A stretch of 64,000 nucleotides of DNA from positions 909,297,009 to 909,361,008 of the forward strand of contig NC_081414.1 in the NCBI RefSeq assembly GCF_030272615.1, given 5' to 3'. How positions within the stretch are numbered: position 1 is the stretch's first letter; each line of letters opens with the position of its first letter. This document shows positions 24,690-35,751 of the stretch, piece by piece. The DNA comes from Cryptomeria japonica (taxonomy: Eukaryota; Streptophyta; Pinopsida; Cupressales; Cupressaceae). The notes below the pieces were generated by a model. The model made no database searches. It had not been told where the DNA came from and worked only from the letters and a program-made list of their open reading frames with translations. The position numbers and the translations under genes are program-made.

Positions 24690-24880
24690 GTACTTGATAA
24701 ACTGGACAAATCAAAATAAAAATCAGAGAACAGCAAATCTGTATCTGATCTATAGTTTTGGCATGCAGGTGGGCATAGGAAAAAGAAAGAGATTGATTGG
24801 CATGCAGGTGGGCATAGGAACAAGCATGTGAATGAATATTATCTTCGATATCAAGTGGTTGTTTTAATATTTCAGTGTGA
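24690..24880 (+). pseudogene. Inverted, decayed copy B of the 22070-22300 segment
   Basis: Plus-strand sequence matches the minus strand of 22080-22240 (AATCAGAGAACAGCAAATCTG, GTGGGCATAGGAAAAAGAAA, ATCTTCGATATCAA). It carries a small internal duplication: GGCATGCAGGTGGGCATAGG occurs twice (24762 and 24799). The frame is destroyed. Similarity is obvious by eye, but I have not computed it. Confidence 0.55.
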
Positions 24881-25919
24881 TCACATCAAGAATATATTTC
24901 TAAACTTAAAAGTGTTAAATACAGAGAATTAATTAATATTTTTTAGATTTAATATGTTGCTTAATGTGTGTGATTTAAGACTAATTGACTTTTAATTATC
25001 GAACGAAAAAATACAAATTTAAAAAGAGTATAAATGTCTGACTAATCATGGACTACTGAGACCATCATAGTACTGACAAATGATGGGAATAGGGTGCAGG
25101 AAGAGATGTGTATAATACCATTGATGCACATGGTGAACCCAACAACGAGCTTTGTTAACGGTAAACAGCATGCAGACAGATTATGGCTTTTATGAATTAT
25201 AAAACGAAATAATTTATTGTTTTTTGTATGAATCATCAAGAATTATAGTTTATTAATAGCTAACTTAAGTTGAGATAAAATCACTTGAAATGTGTTGAAT
25301 TTCTTTAGAGTTATTAATTTATTTCGAACAATTGAGGTGGTAGATCAAACATGGTAGTTGGTGCACTAAATTGGAGATAGAATAAGAATAGGAGTTGTTG
25401 ATTTCATATCAGAGAGTTGTATAAAGATGAATTAGATTTTAAAGATGTGTCTATGCAATATTTAATTAATATGGATAGATTTTCATGGTTAGAAATTATT
25501 TGAAAAAAAAAAATTCAAAAGAAATTATTTATACATGCTTCAAGATTAAATGAGAGAAAAAGTAGTCGGAAAGAAGTATAGTAGAGATCCTACCTAACAA
25601 TTTGGGATAGACAAAATAATAGTGCAATTGTGTAAGAATTACTATTGGTCAAAGATGAGTGAAAATGTGAATAATATTGTGTAGAGTTGCAAAGTTTGAT
25701 AGATTGACAAAGTGAAGAGTTAGTATATAGGTTTATGTTATCATCATTATTGTAAATATGTTGAAAAGACATGACAACATATTTCATTACTAGGTTGTGA
25801 AGGGCTTGATGACATTATGAATCTACCTTTATTCAAATCACTAATTCAATGATATCAAAAATATAAATAATTAAATTAGTACATTCATGTTTCATATACA
25901 TACTTACCATTATAAATAA
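24881..25919. other. AT-rich intergenic DNA
   Basis: No coding or repeat structure recognised apart from A/T runs. Confidence 0.5.
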
Positions 25920-25933
25920 GAAATAAGTGGTGA
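25920..25933. repeat. 14 bp target-site duplication, left
   Basis: GAAATAAGTGGTGA; an identical copy lies at 26308-26321 after a poly(A) tract. Confidence 0.9.
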
Positions 25934-26307
25934 TACTTTATTTTTTGGCAGGAAATTTTTTGGCTCATGGGATTTGGCACAGAGCTTTGGAAAATTTTGT
26001 CTTTTTCCATTGATAGCAACTGTGGAGTCTACATTTGAAAATTATCCGATGGGTTTTTTTGGCAAATTGTCATATGGGCTCTATGCAAAACTGATATTAT
26101 ATGTGTTGTGAGCGCATTTTGTATGTGGTTTTGGGCGGGGTGCATAAACTGATCCGTTAGATACTATAGGTTTATTTTATGAGCTGTGACCAGAGGTTTT
26201 CTTCCCAGGGTTCTTTCCTCTGGTATGCTCTTTGAATCCTGTGTAAAAAATAAAAAATATTAATAAAAAAGTTTAGTGGAATAATCCACTTTTATTGAAA
26301 AAAAAAA
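25934..26307 (+). mobile_element. 374 bp poly(A)-ended retroposon
   Basis: The insert lies between perfect 14 bp direct repeats and ends in a run of ten A (26298-26307), preceded by AATAAAAAAG-like signals. These are the marks of LINE-type target-primed insertion. The start has no tRNA-like A or B box, so a 5'-truncated LINE 3' end or a retropseudogene is more likely than a tRNA-derived SINE. No intact ORF. The parent is unknown. Confidence 0.8.
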
Positions 26308-26321
26308 GAAATAAGTGGTGA

Positions 26322-28152
26322 CCTGTCTTTCTTTTGTAAAAAAAGAGTATCATATGCCAAACACTATATAACCCATTACATTGAAAATCATATAAATGAA
26401 ACACTTTCTTCATATATGAAAGAAATATATAGATCATTTTAAGAGATTATGGTTGTAATTAAATATCAAAATTAAGACCATAATCTTAATATTTAATACT
26501 TATTATTTTGGAACATCAATGGTGGTGTCTTTAATAAACAAATTATGTTGCATATACTACCATTAGATTTGTTTTATGAGGTACGATATAAGGAGATTGT
26601 CTCGACATTATATTTAATTTCAGCAAAATTGTTATGATTAAGAATTTTGATCATATCTTAGATGAAATTATGAGTTTATTATCTTTACCGTACAATAATT
26701 CTTAAGATGCAATAATTATCTATAAATCACGAAGAATAGAAACACTTATGTTCAGTTGTTTTGAGTAAAAGTTGCATGAGATAACACCCCTCCTTAAGTG
26801 TAACTAAGAAGAAAAGCCTAGTGAAATGAAAGACGAAAGAGGGAAAACCCATGGGATAAAAATCTCCCATCAAAATTTACACTAACTTTGCATGGTAGCT
26901 ACTATGTTTTAGTGTCCTTCTCCCCAAATATTTCTCACAAAAAGTGAAAAGGAAGAGATGATGTATCCTTCCATAATGTGTATTGAATGGTAGATGCTCA
27001 AAACTAGATGTAGAAGATGGTCCACAATCGTCGAACAACATTCATCCCCTTAGGAAGAAACAAAACCAAAGGTGTATGCAAGATATCTGCTCATTCCTAA
27101 AAGGGATATGTTTGAAGAAAATTCAAACTAAATGATGTCTTTAAACTCTGCTCACTAGTCTCGATGTCGATGCTGAAATTTGTCATAATCACATCAGGCA
27201 TTCTAAGCCCCACTGTTGAAGATAACAATCTAGAATCACCTAGAAACCAAAGTAGAACATAATTAAAAGACTCAAGTATCTCTTCAAAATGATTAGAGAT
27301 CTCTTCAAAATATTGTGCCAATGTATCCACACTCATATAAAACTACGAGAAATGATAATGTAAAATATGATGAAGTAGATTGAAATGTTTCCTCACAACA
27401 ATTGAACAAAAATCATCCTCATCGAAGAGAATATGTATGCAATCAATAGTGTCATGTAGATATGAAATGAGGGACTCTACAAACAAACAAGAGATGTTTG
27501 GTAGAAATTGGTCCCAATGAACTGAATCTAGAAGACACAAATGACCCTGTCACAAAGAATCATTGGAAGTTTTCAATGAAGCAAATCAAAACTCTAAAGA
27601 AGAAACAAACTGATTATCCTAGAAGGATGCATGTCCACAAAGGATGGGGCAATAGAAGTCTCAGTATCATCCAAAGAAACTTTTAGACGAAGATCCAATG
27701 TCTCCATACAATTGTTGGATAATGCTCCAAGAGGGAAAGGGCACTCGGTGCGCTCTATGTGATGTAGATTATCTTCAAAAATAGTAATACATATTAGTAT
27801 ATAGACCATGTCATTACTGTTAAGCCATGCATTCTTCTATGAACATAGTCACTTGGTTTAGGAATGAGCTCAGGGAGATAGATTAGTAGATCCTACTCAA
27901 GGCAATGATTTTTTATCCCTTGTTTCCAAGACAAATAGTTATCTGAAGTTAATTTGACAATAGAAAGATGAAAATAATTATCAAGAAACATGTTTACCCT
28001 CCCATAAATGGAACTTTATCTCAGTTTATAATTACACAAAAAAAACATTAAAAGACACCCCAAGACAACAGAAATTTAATTTTTTTTTTAATAATTCTAA
28101 TTTCCAATACTAACAAAAGAGTGTTTGTGCTCATTCTTCTTAATTCCTATGT
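26322..28152. other. Unclassified DNA, possibly decayed element interior
   Basis: Several short minus-strand frames (27336-27097, 27540-27343, 27809-27594) do not match any family I know. Because a Met-tRNA-like primer site and an LTR-like start follow at 28153-28165, this may be the interior of an old minus-strand element; no pol motif confirms it. Confidence 0.3.
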
Positions 28153-28164
28153 GCTGTGATACCA
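28153..28164 (-). promoter_or_regulatory. Possible primer-binding site of a decayed element
   Basis: Minus-strand TGGTATCACAGC differs by one base from the Met-tRNA site. Plus-strand TGTGAAATTTATAGC, a plausible LTR edge, begins right after it at 28165. The LTR end could not be placed. Confidence 0.35.
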
Positions 28165-28565
28165 TGTGAAATTTATAGCAGAAGCTGCAAAAGAGAGTAT
28201 GGATCTAGTTAAAAAAGAGACTAAAAAGATAGAGGAAGACAACAGAGCTGCGAATAAAATGAAATTCTGTATTAACTATTAACAAATATTTAAAGATGCA
28301 TAAATTACAAAGAGAACGACTGCAGAAAACATGAATTGCGGAGGAAACGAAAGAAGCTCGGAAGAGACGTTAAGAGTAAGCACGCAATCCTCTTTAGTTA
28401 GTTTAGCATAAAAGGAGCATGCAGTCTTTATCCGTAAATTACGAAGAGTAGCAGCAGTTAAGTTGAGTTGACTAAAAGTTGCATGCGTTAACAGTTTGTC
28501 CAAGTAAAGTGGTAAGGTTTGTCAATGGGGATTTAAAATGAGAAAACATGTTGTAAGGAAAGATA

Positions 28566-28698
28566 GAAAATCAAAGGAAAAAGTATAAAGGACAAAAGAT
28601 GTCTTTTTTAAAAAGCTATACACATTGTGTTGTTTCATCGGTTCTTATTCGTGATTTTTTAAAAGCTATAGAAAATCAAAGGAAAAAGTATAAAGGAA
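28566..28698. repeat. Short direct repeat, 28 bp, about 106 bases apart
   Basis: AGAAAATCAAAGGAAAAAGT followed by ATAAAGGA occurs near 28566 and again near 28672, each next to a TTTTTAAAAAGCTATA-like stretch. It looks like a local duplication. Confidence 0.6.
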
Positions 28699-28897
28699 TT
28701 CAATAAGCACATCAATCAAAAGGCATCAATTGAGAAAGTTTGCATTGTGCTTGGTAGAATATGTTCATAGCCAACAAACAATGTTTAATGATGAATAAAT
28801 AGTAACACAGATGAATAGTTTTTTAATAAATTCATATAGGATACGGGAAGTATCTCGTTTATGAGAAAAGTAGTTTGAGACTCAGAAAGAAATTCAT

Positions 28898-29548
28898 TTA
28901 GAAGTCAGTGATCTCCTTTCCAAAAAAGTATTTACCTGAAGGTCCACCAGGAGGAAGCAAAGATAAGTTAACTACATTTTCAGCACCTTCACTCGGTGAT
29001 ATGTCTCCTGTATCATATGTCATTCCAGTTTTGATGTATCCAGGATGAATGCAATTTACGTACGCCTTATCAGAAAGCTCACGGGCTAATAGACGTGTGT
29101 ATGCGTTCATACAAATCTTTGACATTTTGTAGGCAGAAAATGGGGCTGGCCATCCTTTCTCTTCCAAGTTTTTCTTTTGCTTGACATCTTCGGAAAACTG
29201 GCTTAATATGGAATCCAGAAAGTCCTCACTAACAATATCCATGTCAGCGAGTTGTTTTTGTAGTACTGGATTTGGCATCATCTGTGAAAACATTTGTAAA
29301 CATATATATAGTGCATTCACTCTTTATATGATTGAAATCTTTACCTTGAGCACAGTAAAAAGAAATTAAATTACCTTGAGAAGCCCATATAAAGAGGAGA
29401 CATTAACAATTCGTGGCCGGCCAAATGATTCCCTGAATAATGATATCAAGCCATTCACAACTCTCTTTGTACCATAATAATTTATGTCAATACATGTTGT
29501 TACACTTTCATGATCATACACAGAAATTTCATTCGATGTTCCATACAC
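28898..29548 (-). pseudogene. Short-chain dehydrogenase/reductase, last two exons only
   Basis: Minus strand. Exon A is 29548-29375 (58 codons) with the NYYGTKRV motif and the beta-strand/serine motif IVNVSSLYG. A 93-base intron (29374-29282) has GT..AG ends. Exon B, 29281-28898, holds the catalytic YKMSK (YxxxK), the HPGYIKTGM turn and the C-terminus. Exon A is preceded by an AG acceptor (29550-29549). The motif order and spacing fit plant SDRs of the carbonyl reductase/neomenthol dehydrogenase-like group, NADPH-dependent cytosolic enzymes. The two exons are intact and in phase, yet the N-terminal Rossmann exon (TGxxxGIG) is not found in the 600 bases upstream, where a DUF4283-type relic begins. 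It is therefore a truncated gene unless the first exons lie beyond the insertions. Confidence 0.75.
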
Positions 29549-30141
29549 CTGCAATAATGAAGGAATATTGAATAAATTGAATAAGAATAGTACTCAAATG
29601 CAATTTAAATGTTAAGAATAGTAACACACGTCTCACAAATAATATGACATCTCCCTTACATAAAATGCGTGAGATACATAAATGTAGTTAATTAGATTTT
29701 TAAATTAAATAGAATATGTATTATTTCAAAATGAAAATAACATGATTATCTTAAAAAGTAATAGATTAAATAGAATCAAATCTCAAAATATGTAAATTAA
29801 AGATAAGCCTTCATCCACTCTCATACAAGGAAGTAATTGTATAAAATAACATTACCCCTTTAAAACGGATAACATTTGCGCAGATCTACCAAAGCCCATA
29901 TCTTCTACTCTAGAAGGGAAAAGCTCCTTGTCTAAGTTAGTTGATGATGTTGCTTCATGTTCTCCTAATGTTCTCTCCATATTTTTGGAGAATGCTTTGA
30001 AGAGTTGTTCTAAGAACACTTTTGGGGTTGTTATAGCTTCTCGAGGGAATGGTGAGTTGGTTGATTCTTTTCCCCATGTTTTGGAGAAAGATTCTAGGAG
30101 TTTAGGTATGAAAGTTTCATCGCAGGCTATGATTGGCAGTC

Positions 30142-30146
30142 AAATG
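30142..30146. repeat. Target-site duplication AAATG, left of copia-3
   Basis: AAATG precedes the 5' LTR and recurs at 35747-35751. Confidence 0.92.
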
Positions 30147-30842
30147 TGTTGAGATACATGTGTCTCAACCTTGCAATTTTTGGTAAATTGTTCCAAATGT
30201 AGTTGGGAGGTTTCCCATGTGTCGGTGCCTTGGAAAAAGGTATAAGAGTTGTTAAAAGATGCCTTGTCCATAGTATAACATAGGAGGGCCATTTTTAGAG
30301 ATTATATGACATATTTCATGTTGGTTATGAGGGTCAAAAATAGGGGATAAGAGTTTGGACGTGAGTAACTACTTTTAACCTGGTTTTCTTATCTTGGAAA
30401 AACAAATGTCAAGGGTGGGCAACACATGTCATGTAGGTTTTGCCCATGGTATTGTAAAACCACAAATGGTTTCCAGGTTGTAAAATTCCTATATAATGAG
30501 GGCTTGGAGAGGAGTTTGTATCATGGAGTTTTGGTTTGCAAGGCTGGGTGCTAGAAGGATGCTAGTGAAGTCTCTCTGAGCTTGAGTTGAGGTGATGCTC
30601 TTGTAAGAACTTGCATTGCAAGTGTATTGTAATCTCTTGTTGATTTGTTAATATACTATGCAGGTTTTAGAATGTGGGGTTTTTCACCCGTATGGGTTTT
30701 CCCCACGATAATCACTGTGTTATGTGTTTCTTGTTTTATTTCTACTCTATTTGCTTCTTGTGATCTCTGTGATAGTTATTTGCAAAATTGTCCTCTCAAG
30801 ATTAGCATAGGAAGCGTTTCCGCACACCTTTGCTTCCTTACA
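30147..30842 (+). repeat. copia-3 5' LTR (696 bp)
   Basis: Starts TGTTGAGATACATG, ends GCTTCCTTACA. A TATATAA box at 30490-30496 is a plausible promoter. Same length as the 3' LTR. Confidence 0.95.
30490..30496 (+). promoter_or_regulatory. TATA box in copia-3 5' LTR
   Basis: TATATAA about 350 bases before the LTR end; conserved in the 3' LTR near 35393. Confidence 0.5.
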
Positions 30843-30844
30843 AG

Positions 30845-30857
30845 TGGTATCAGAGCC
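30845..30857 (+). promoter_or_regulatory. copia-3 primer-binding site (initiator Met tRNA)
   Basis: TGGTATCAGAGCC, two bases after the 5' LTR. Confidence 0.95.
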
Positions 30858-30945
30858 TGGCCAGTTTTGGTTCTATTTGTTGGGTACAAGGTTTGAGTGG
30901 GAGCTTGTGCAGAGTATTTCATTTCTGTATTGCAGGATCGTAAAG

Positions 30946-33900
30946 ATGGCAAGTATATCAGGGAGGATTGATGTAGAGAAGTTTTCTGACACAAACTTTG
31001 AAATGTGGAAGCTGAAGATAGAAGATCTGTTGATTGATCGAGATCTATGGGATGCAGTCAATGAGAATAAGTCAAGGCCCACAGATCCGACTTTAGCTGC
31101 ACAATATGATGTAATGGATAGAAAAGCTAAAGGTCTCATAAGATTGTGCCTTGCAGACTCAATTCTGATTAATGTCCACGAAGAATCTACTGTGAAGAAG
31201 CTTTGAAAGAAGCTAAGTGAGATCTACCAAGCAAAATCACTTGTGAATAAAATTTTCTTGAGGAAGAAGTTGCATTCCTTGAGAATGGAAGAAGGTGGAC
31301 GAATTTCTGAGTATTTGGAAAGTTTTAATATGTTGGTGACTCAGTTGACCTCAGTTGGGGTACCAATGGATGAAGAAGAAAGGTACCAAATCCTGCTATG
31401 TTCATTGCGAGACTCATGGGACAGCCTTGTGATGGCCATAGGGAGCAATGTAGTCGTCTTGAAGATGGAGGATGTTGTTGGTTCTCTACTTTCTGAGCAG
31501 ATGAGAAGGAAGGTTTCTCTGAATGCCAAAGAGGCTCTGAGTGTTCAAGGAAGACCAAAAGAAAGAGGCAAGAATGAAAAGCAGAATGGCCATTCTAAGT
31601 CCAAGAATAAGGGGAGATCAAAATCTCCTGGTAAGTCCAAGGTAATTTGTTGGAATTGTGGAAAGCCCAGACATTTCCGAAAGGACTGTAAAGAAGAAAA
31701 GAAGAAAAAGAAGAAGAAGCAAGATTCTGATTCTGAGTCCGAGAAGGAAGATGGAGATGCTTTTATTACAGCCTTGGCTACTTGTGCAGGTGACAATGCA
31801 TGGTTGATAGACTCAGGTGCATCTTTCCACATGACTCCTATTAGAAACCGGTTTAGTAAGTATGAAAAGTTTGATGGTGGTAAGGTGTATTTGGGTGATA
31901 ACTCCTTTCTTGATATTGTTGGTCATGGAAGTGTTCATGTTAAATTTTATGATGGTAGAACTACAAGATTTGATGGTGTCTTGCATATCCCGGGACTAGC
32001 AAGAAATTTGTTATCTGTTAGCAAACTAATAGATGCAAGTGCGCATGTACATTTTTCTGAAGTAGGTGTGAAAATGGTGAGAGGTGCTATGGTAATAGCA
32101 AGAGGAAGCAGAATGGGTACATTGTACCAGCTTGATGCATGCACAGTTGAGTGCAATAGCACTTTTGATAAAACTGTGATAAAGACTATGTTGGAAAAGG
32201 AGAGGGTGTCTCTTTCAATAGATGGTCATGGTTTTTGGGTACCCAAGGGTGCTCTGTCTACCGAATCAAAGTTGCCTGTAGAGAAGACAATGTTGTGGCA
32301 CCTGAGGCTCGGCCACATAGGTGAGAAGGGTCTGCGAACTTTGAAAAATAAGAACCTTGTTAATGTGTTGAATGATTGCAATCTTGAATTTGATTTTTGT
32401 GAGCATTGTATTTATGGAAAACAAAACCGCATTCAGTTTTACTCCAGTTCTTATAAGTCTTCAAGTGTTTTGGATCTAATCCATTCGGATGTATTTGGTC
32501 CAGTTGATATTTCTTCTATTGGTAAATCAGTTTATTATGTTTCTTTCATTGATGATTTCAGTAAAAGAACATGGGTTTATTTTCTTAAGAGTAAAGCTGA
32601 AGTTTTCAGTCGTTTCAAAGAATTTAAAGCAATGGTTGAGTTGCAGACTGGAAAGAAGATAAAATGTTTAAGGACAGATAATGGTGGTGAATATTGCTCC
32701 AATGATTTTGACACATTTTGTAAAGATTGTGGTATTAAGAGACAGAAGACAACTCCGTATTCTCCACAATAGAATGGAGTTGCAGAAAGAATGAACAGGA
32801 CCTTGATGGAGAAGGCTAGGAGTATGCTAAGTGGTGTTGGTCTAGAACAAAAGTTCTGGGTTGAAGGTGTAGCCACTGCCTGCTACCTGATAAACAGGTC
32901 TCCTACATCAGGTCTTGTTGATAAAACTCCAATGGAAGCGTGGTCGGGCCACAAGCCTTCACTTAGTCATCTGAGAGTTTTTGGTTGTGAGGCATATGCC
33001 CATGTGCCAAAGAAGAAGTGAACAAAATTGGATAACAAAGCTATTAAATGTATATTCATTGGATACAGTTATAGTGTGAAAGGATACAAGCTTTGAGATC
33101 CTGTTGCACAAAAGGTATTTTATTCCAGAAGTGTTATTTTTAGAGAAACTAAGTCTTCTTCTGTTACAGTGTAGCCAAAACAAGAGGAAGAAAAGAAAGA
33201 TGTGATTCAACTGCCTGCTACACCTGAAAAAGTTGAATCAAGGCCCTTAGAAAGACAGGAAGTTGATGAGAGCTCTACAAGTTCTAAATCATCAGAGGAA
33301 GAAGAAGAACTTGAACCTGAACTTGTTCGAAGGTCTACTAGACAAAGAAAACCACCTGAAAGGTATGGATATTCTCCTAATGATTGGAGATGCATATTTG
33401 CTTTGAATTCTAATATTGATGAACCAAAATCTGTAGAAGAGGCTCTTGGTATGAATGATTCAAAGTCCTGGAAAATTGCCATGGATGAAGAGATGGCAGC
33501 TCTTTAGAAGAATGACACATGGGACCTTGTAACATTGCCTAAAGGACGAAAGCCTGTTGGTTGCAAATGGGTGTTCAAAAGAAAGATAGGTTTAGATGGA
33601 AGAATTGAAAAGTACAAAGCACATTTGGTTGCAAAAGGTTACTCCCAGGTTGGGGGAGTAGATTATGGTGAGATTTCTTCTCCTGTAGCCAAAATGACAT
33701 CCATTCATTTCTTGCTTTCTATTGTAGTAGCTTATGATCTAGAGGTCGAACAAATGGATTGAAAAACTGTTTTCCTTCATGGAGATTTGGAGGAAGAAAT
33801 TTATATGACACAGCTAAAGAACTATGTGGTAAAAGGTAAAAGTAATTTGGTCTGTAAGTTGAAGAAATCCTTGTATGGTTTAAAACAAAGTCCTAGGATG

Positions 33901-34995
33901 TGGTACCAGAAGTTTGATACATATCTATTGAGTTTGGGGTTTGTGCGGTCTAAATCTGATCACTGTATATATTTCAAATCTGATGGTGATTGTTTCCTGG
34001 TTATTGCCTTGTATGTTGATGACATGTTGTTTATTGGGAAAGGAAAAGGTTTGATTGCAGAATTAAAATCTCAACTCTCGACATAATTTGATATGAAAGA
34101 TCTTGGTGCAGCAAGACACATTTTGGGAATGGAGATTGTAAGAGATAGACAAAACAAAAAGCTTTGGCTAGGCCAGAGTAAGTATGTTGGTACTATTCTG
34201 AGAAGATTTAATATGCAAGATTCTAGACCATTGAGTGTTCCTGTTACAATGGGAACAAAGCTTTCTAGTTCACAGTGTCCTACATCCCCATTGGAGATGG
34301 AAGAGATGAGTCGAGTACCATAGCAAAGTGTTGTTGGAAGTTTGATGTATGCTATGGTTTGTACAAGACCTGATATTGCCCAGGTAGTGGGAGTTCTTTC
34401 CCGTTACATGTCTAATCCAAGAAGAGCACATTGGGATGCAGTAAAAAGAGTTTTTAGATACTTGCAGGGTACCTCAGAGTACTCTATATGTTTTCATGGA
34501 ATAGGAAATGAACATTCCTTGGATATTAGAGGCTTTGTGGATTCAGACTGGGCAGGAGATGTTGATAGAAGAAGATCCACCAGTGCATATGTGTTTACAT
34601 TATTTGGTGGTGCAATTAGTTGGATGAGCAAGCGACAGGCTGTGGTCTCTTTGTCCATGACAAAGGCAGAGTATATGGCAACTACTCATGCCTACAAAGA
34701 AGCCATTTGGCTTAAGAGATTGTGTTCACATATAGAGTTTAAACAAAGTGCAGTGACAATTTATAGTGACAGTCAGAGTGCAATCTGCCTAGCAAAGAAC
34801 CCAACTTTTCATGCCAGGACCAAACACATTGATGTACAATATCATTTTGTGAGAGATATGGTTGAGGATGGCAGGGTGAAGCTGGAGAAGGTAGAAACTT
34901 TGGTGAATGTTGCTAATTCATTAACTAAGCCCGTGAGCACAGAGAAGTTCAGATGGTGTTCGGAGTCTATGGGCCTCTTGGCCCCTGACTGTTGA
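30946..34995 (+). pseudogene. copia-3 gag-pol polyprotein, nine in-frame stops and no frameshift
   Basis: The Met at 30946 (MASISGRIDVEKF) is chosen as the gag start because it opens a typical UBN2-type gag. Zinc knuckle: CWNCGKPRHFRKDC (about 31650-31691). Protease: WLIDSGASFHM (about 31800). GAG-pre: LWHLRLGHIG. Integrase: HSDVFGP, RTDNGGEY and NGVAERMNRT. RT: KWVFKRK, then YVDD near 34012. RNase H: SDWAGD and SKRQAVVSLSM, to the stop at 34995. Stops at 31204, 32770, 33019, 33094, 33172, 33505, 33760, 34084 and 34321 break it, yet every open piece is in the same frame over 4 kb. Seven stops fit one C-to-T or G-to-A change from the residue expected in the family; 33760 and 34321 do not clearly fit. 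Confidence 0.95.
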
Positions 34996-35038
34996 GTCCA
35001 TGGTAATATGGATCCCCTAACTCTTGCAAGGTATTCAA

Positions 35039-35050
35039 CAAGTGGGAGAA
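35039..35050 (+). promoter_or_regulatory. copia-3 polypurine tract
   Basis: CAAGTGGGAGAA directly before the 3' LTR. Confidence 0.75.
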
Positions 35051-35746
35051 TGTTGAGATACATGTGTCTCAACCTTGCATTTTTTAGTAAATTGTTCCAA
35101 ATGTAGTTGGGAGGTTTCCCATGTGTCGATGCCTTGGAAAAAGGTATAAGAGTTGTTAAAAGATGTCTTGTCCATAGTATAATATAGGAGGGTCATTTTT
35201 AGAGATTATATGACACATTTCATGTTGGTTATGAGGGTCAAAAATAGGGGATAAGAGTTTGGACGTGAGTAACTACTTTTAACCTAGTTTTCTTATCTTG
35301 GAAAAACAAATGTCAAGGGTGGGCAACACATGTCATGGAGGTTTTGCCCATGGTATTATAAAACCACAAATGGTTTTCAGGTTGTAAAATTCCTATATAA
35401 TGAGGGCTTGGAGAGGAGTTTGTATCATGGAGTTTTGGTTTCCAAGGCTAGATGCTAGAAGGATGCTAGTGAAGTCTCTCTGAGCTTGAGTTGAGGTGAT
35501 GCTCTTGTAAAAACTTGCATTGCAAGTGTATTGTAATCTCTTGTTGATTTGTTAATATACTATGCAGGTTTTAGAGTGTGGAGTTTTTCACCCGTATGGG
35601 TTTTCCCCACGATAATCACTGTGTTATGTGTTTCTTGTTTTATTTCTACTCTATTTGCTTCTTGTGATCTCTGTGATAGTTATTTGCAAAATTGTCCTCT
35701 CAAGATTAGCGTAGGAAGCATTTCCGCACACCTTTGCTTCCTTACA
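35051..35746 (+). repeat. copia-3 3' LTR (696 bp)
   Basis: Partner of 30147-30842; ends CTTCCTTACA and is followed by AAATG (35747-35751). Confidence 0.95.
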
Positions 35747-35751
35747 AAATG
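35747..35751. repeat. Target-site duplication AAATG, right of copia-3
   Basis: Second copy; the interrupted ORF resumes here in frame. Confidence 0.92.

Larger units (their letters stand above)
30147..35746 (+). mobile_element. Ty1/copia element copia-3, complete
   Basis: A 5600 bp element with two 696 bp LTRs (30147-30842, 35051-35746), Met-tRNA primer site (30845-30857), polypurine tract (about 35040-35050) and AAATG duplication. The single internal frame reads gag, protease, integrase, RT, RNase H. By eye the LTRs differ at roughly 20 positions, about 3 percent, mostly transitions. It sits in a DUF4283-type ORF. Confidence 0.96.

Noticed and set aside
30946-34995. Stop-codon reassignment or RNA editing in copia-3
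   Set aside because: All three stop codons occur at positions expecting different residues (Gln, Arg, Trp, possibly Tyr), and other elements decay the same way; mutation is simpler.
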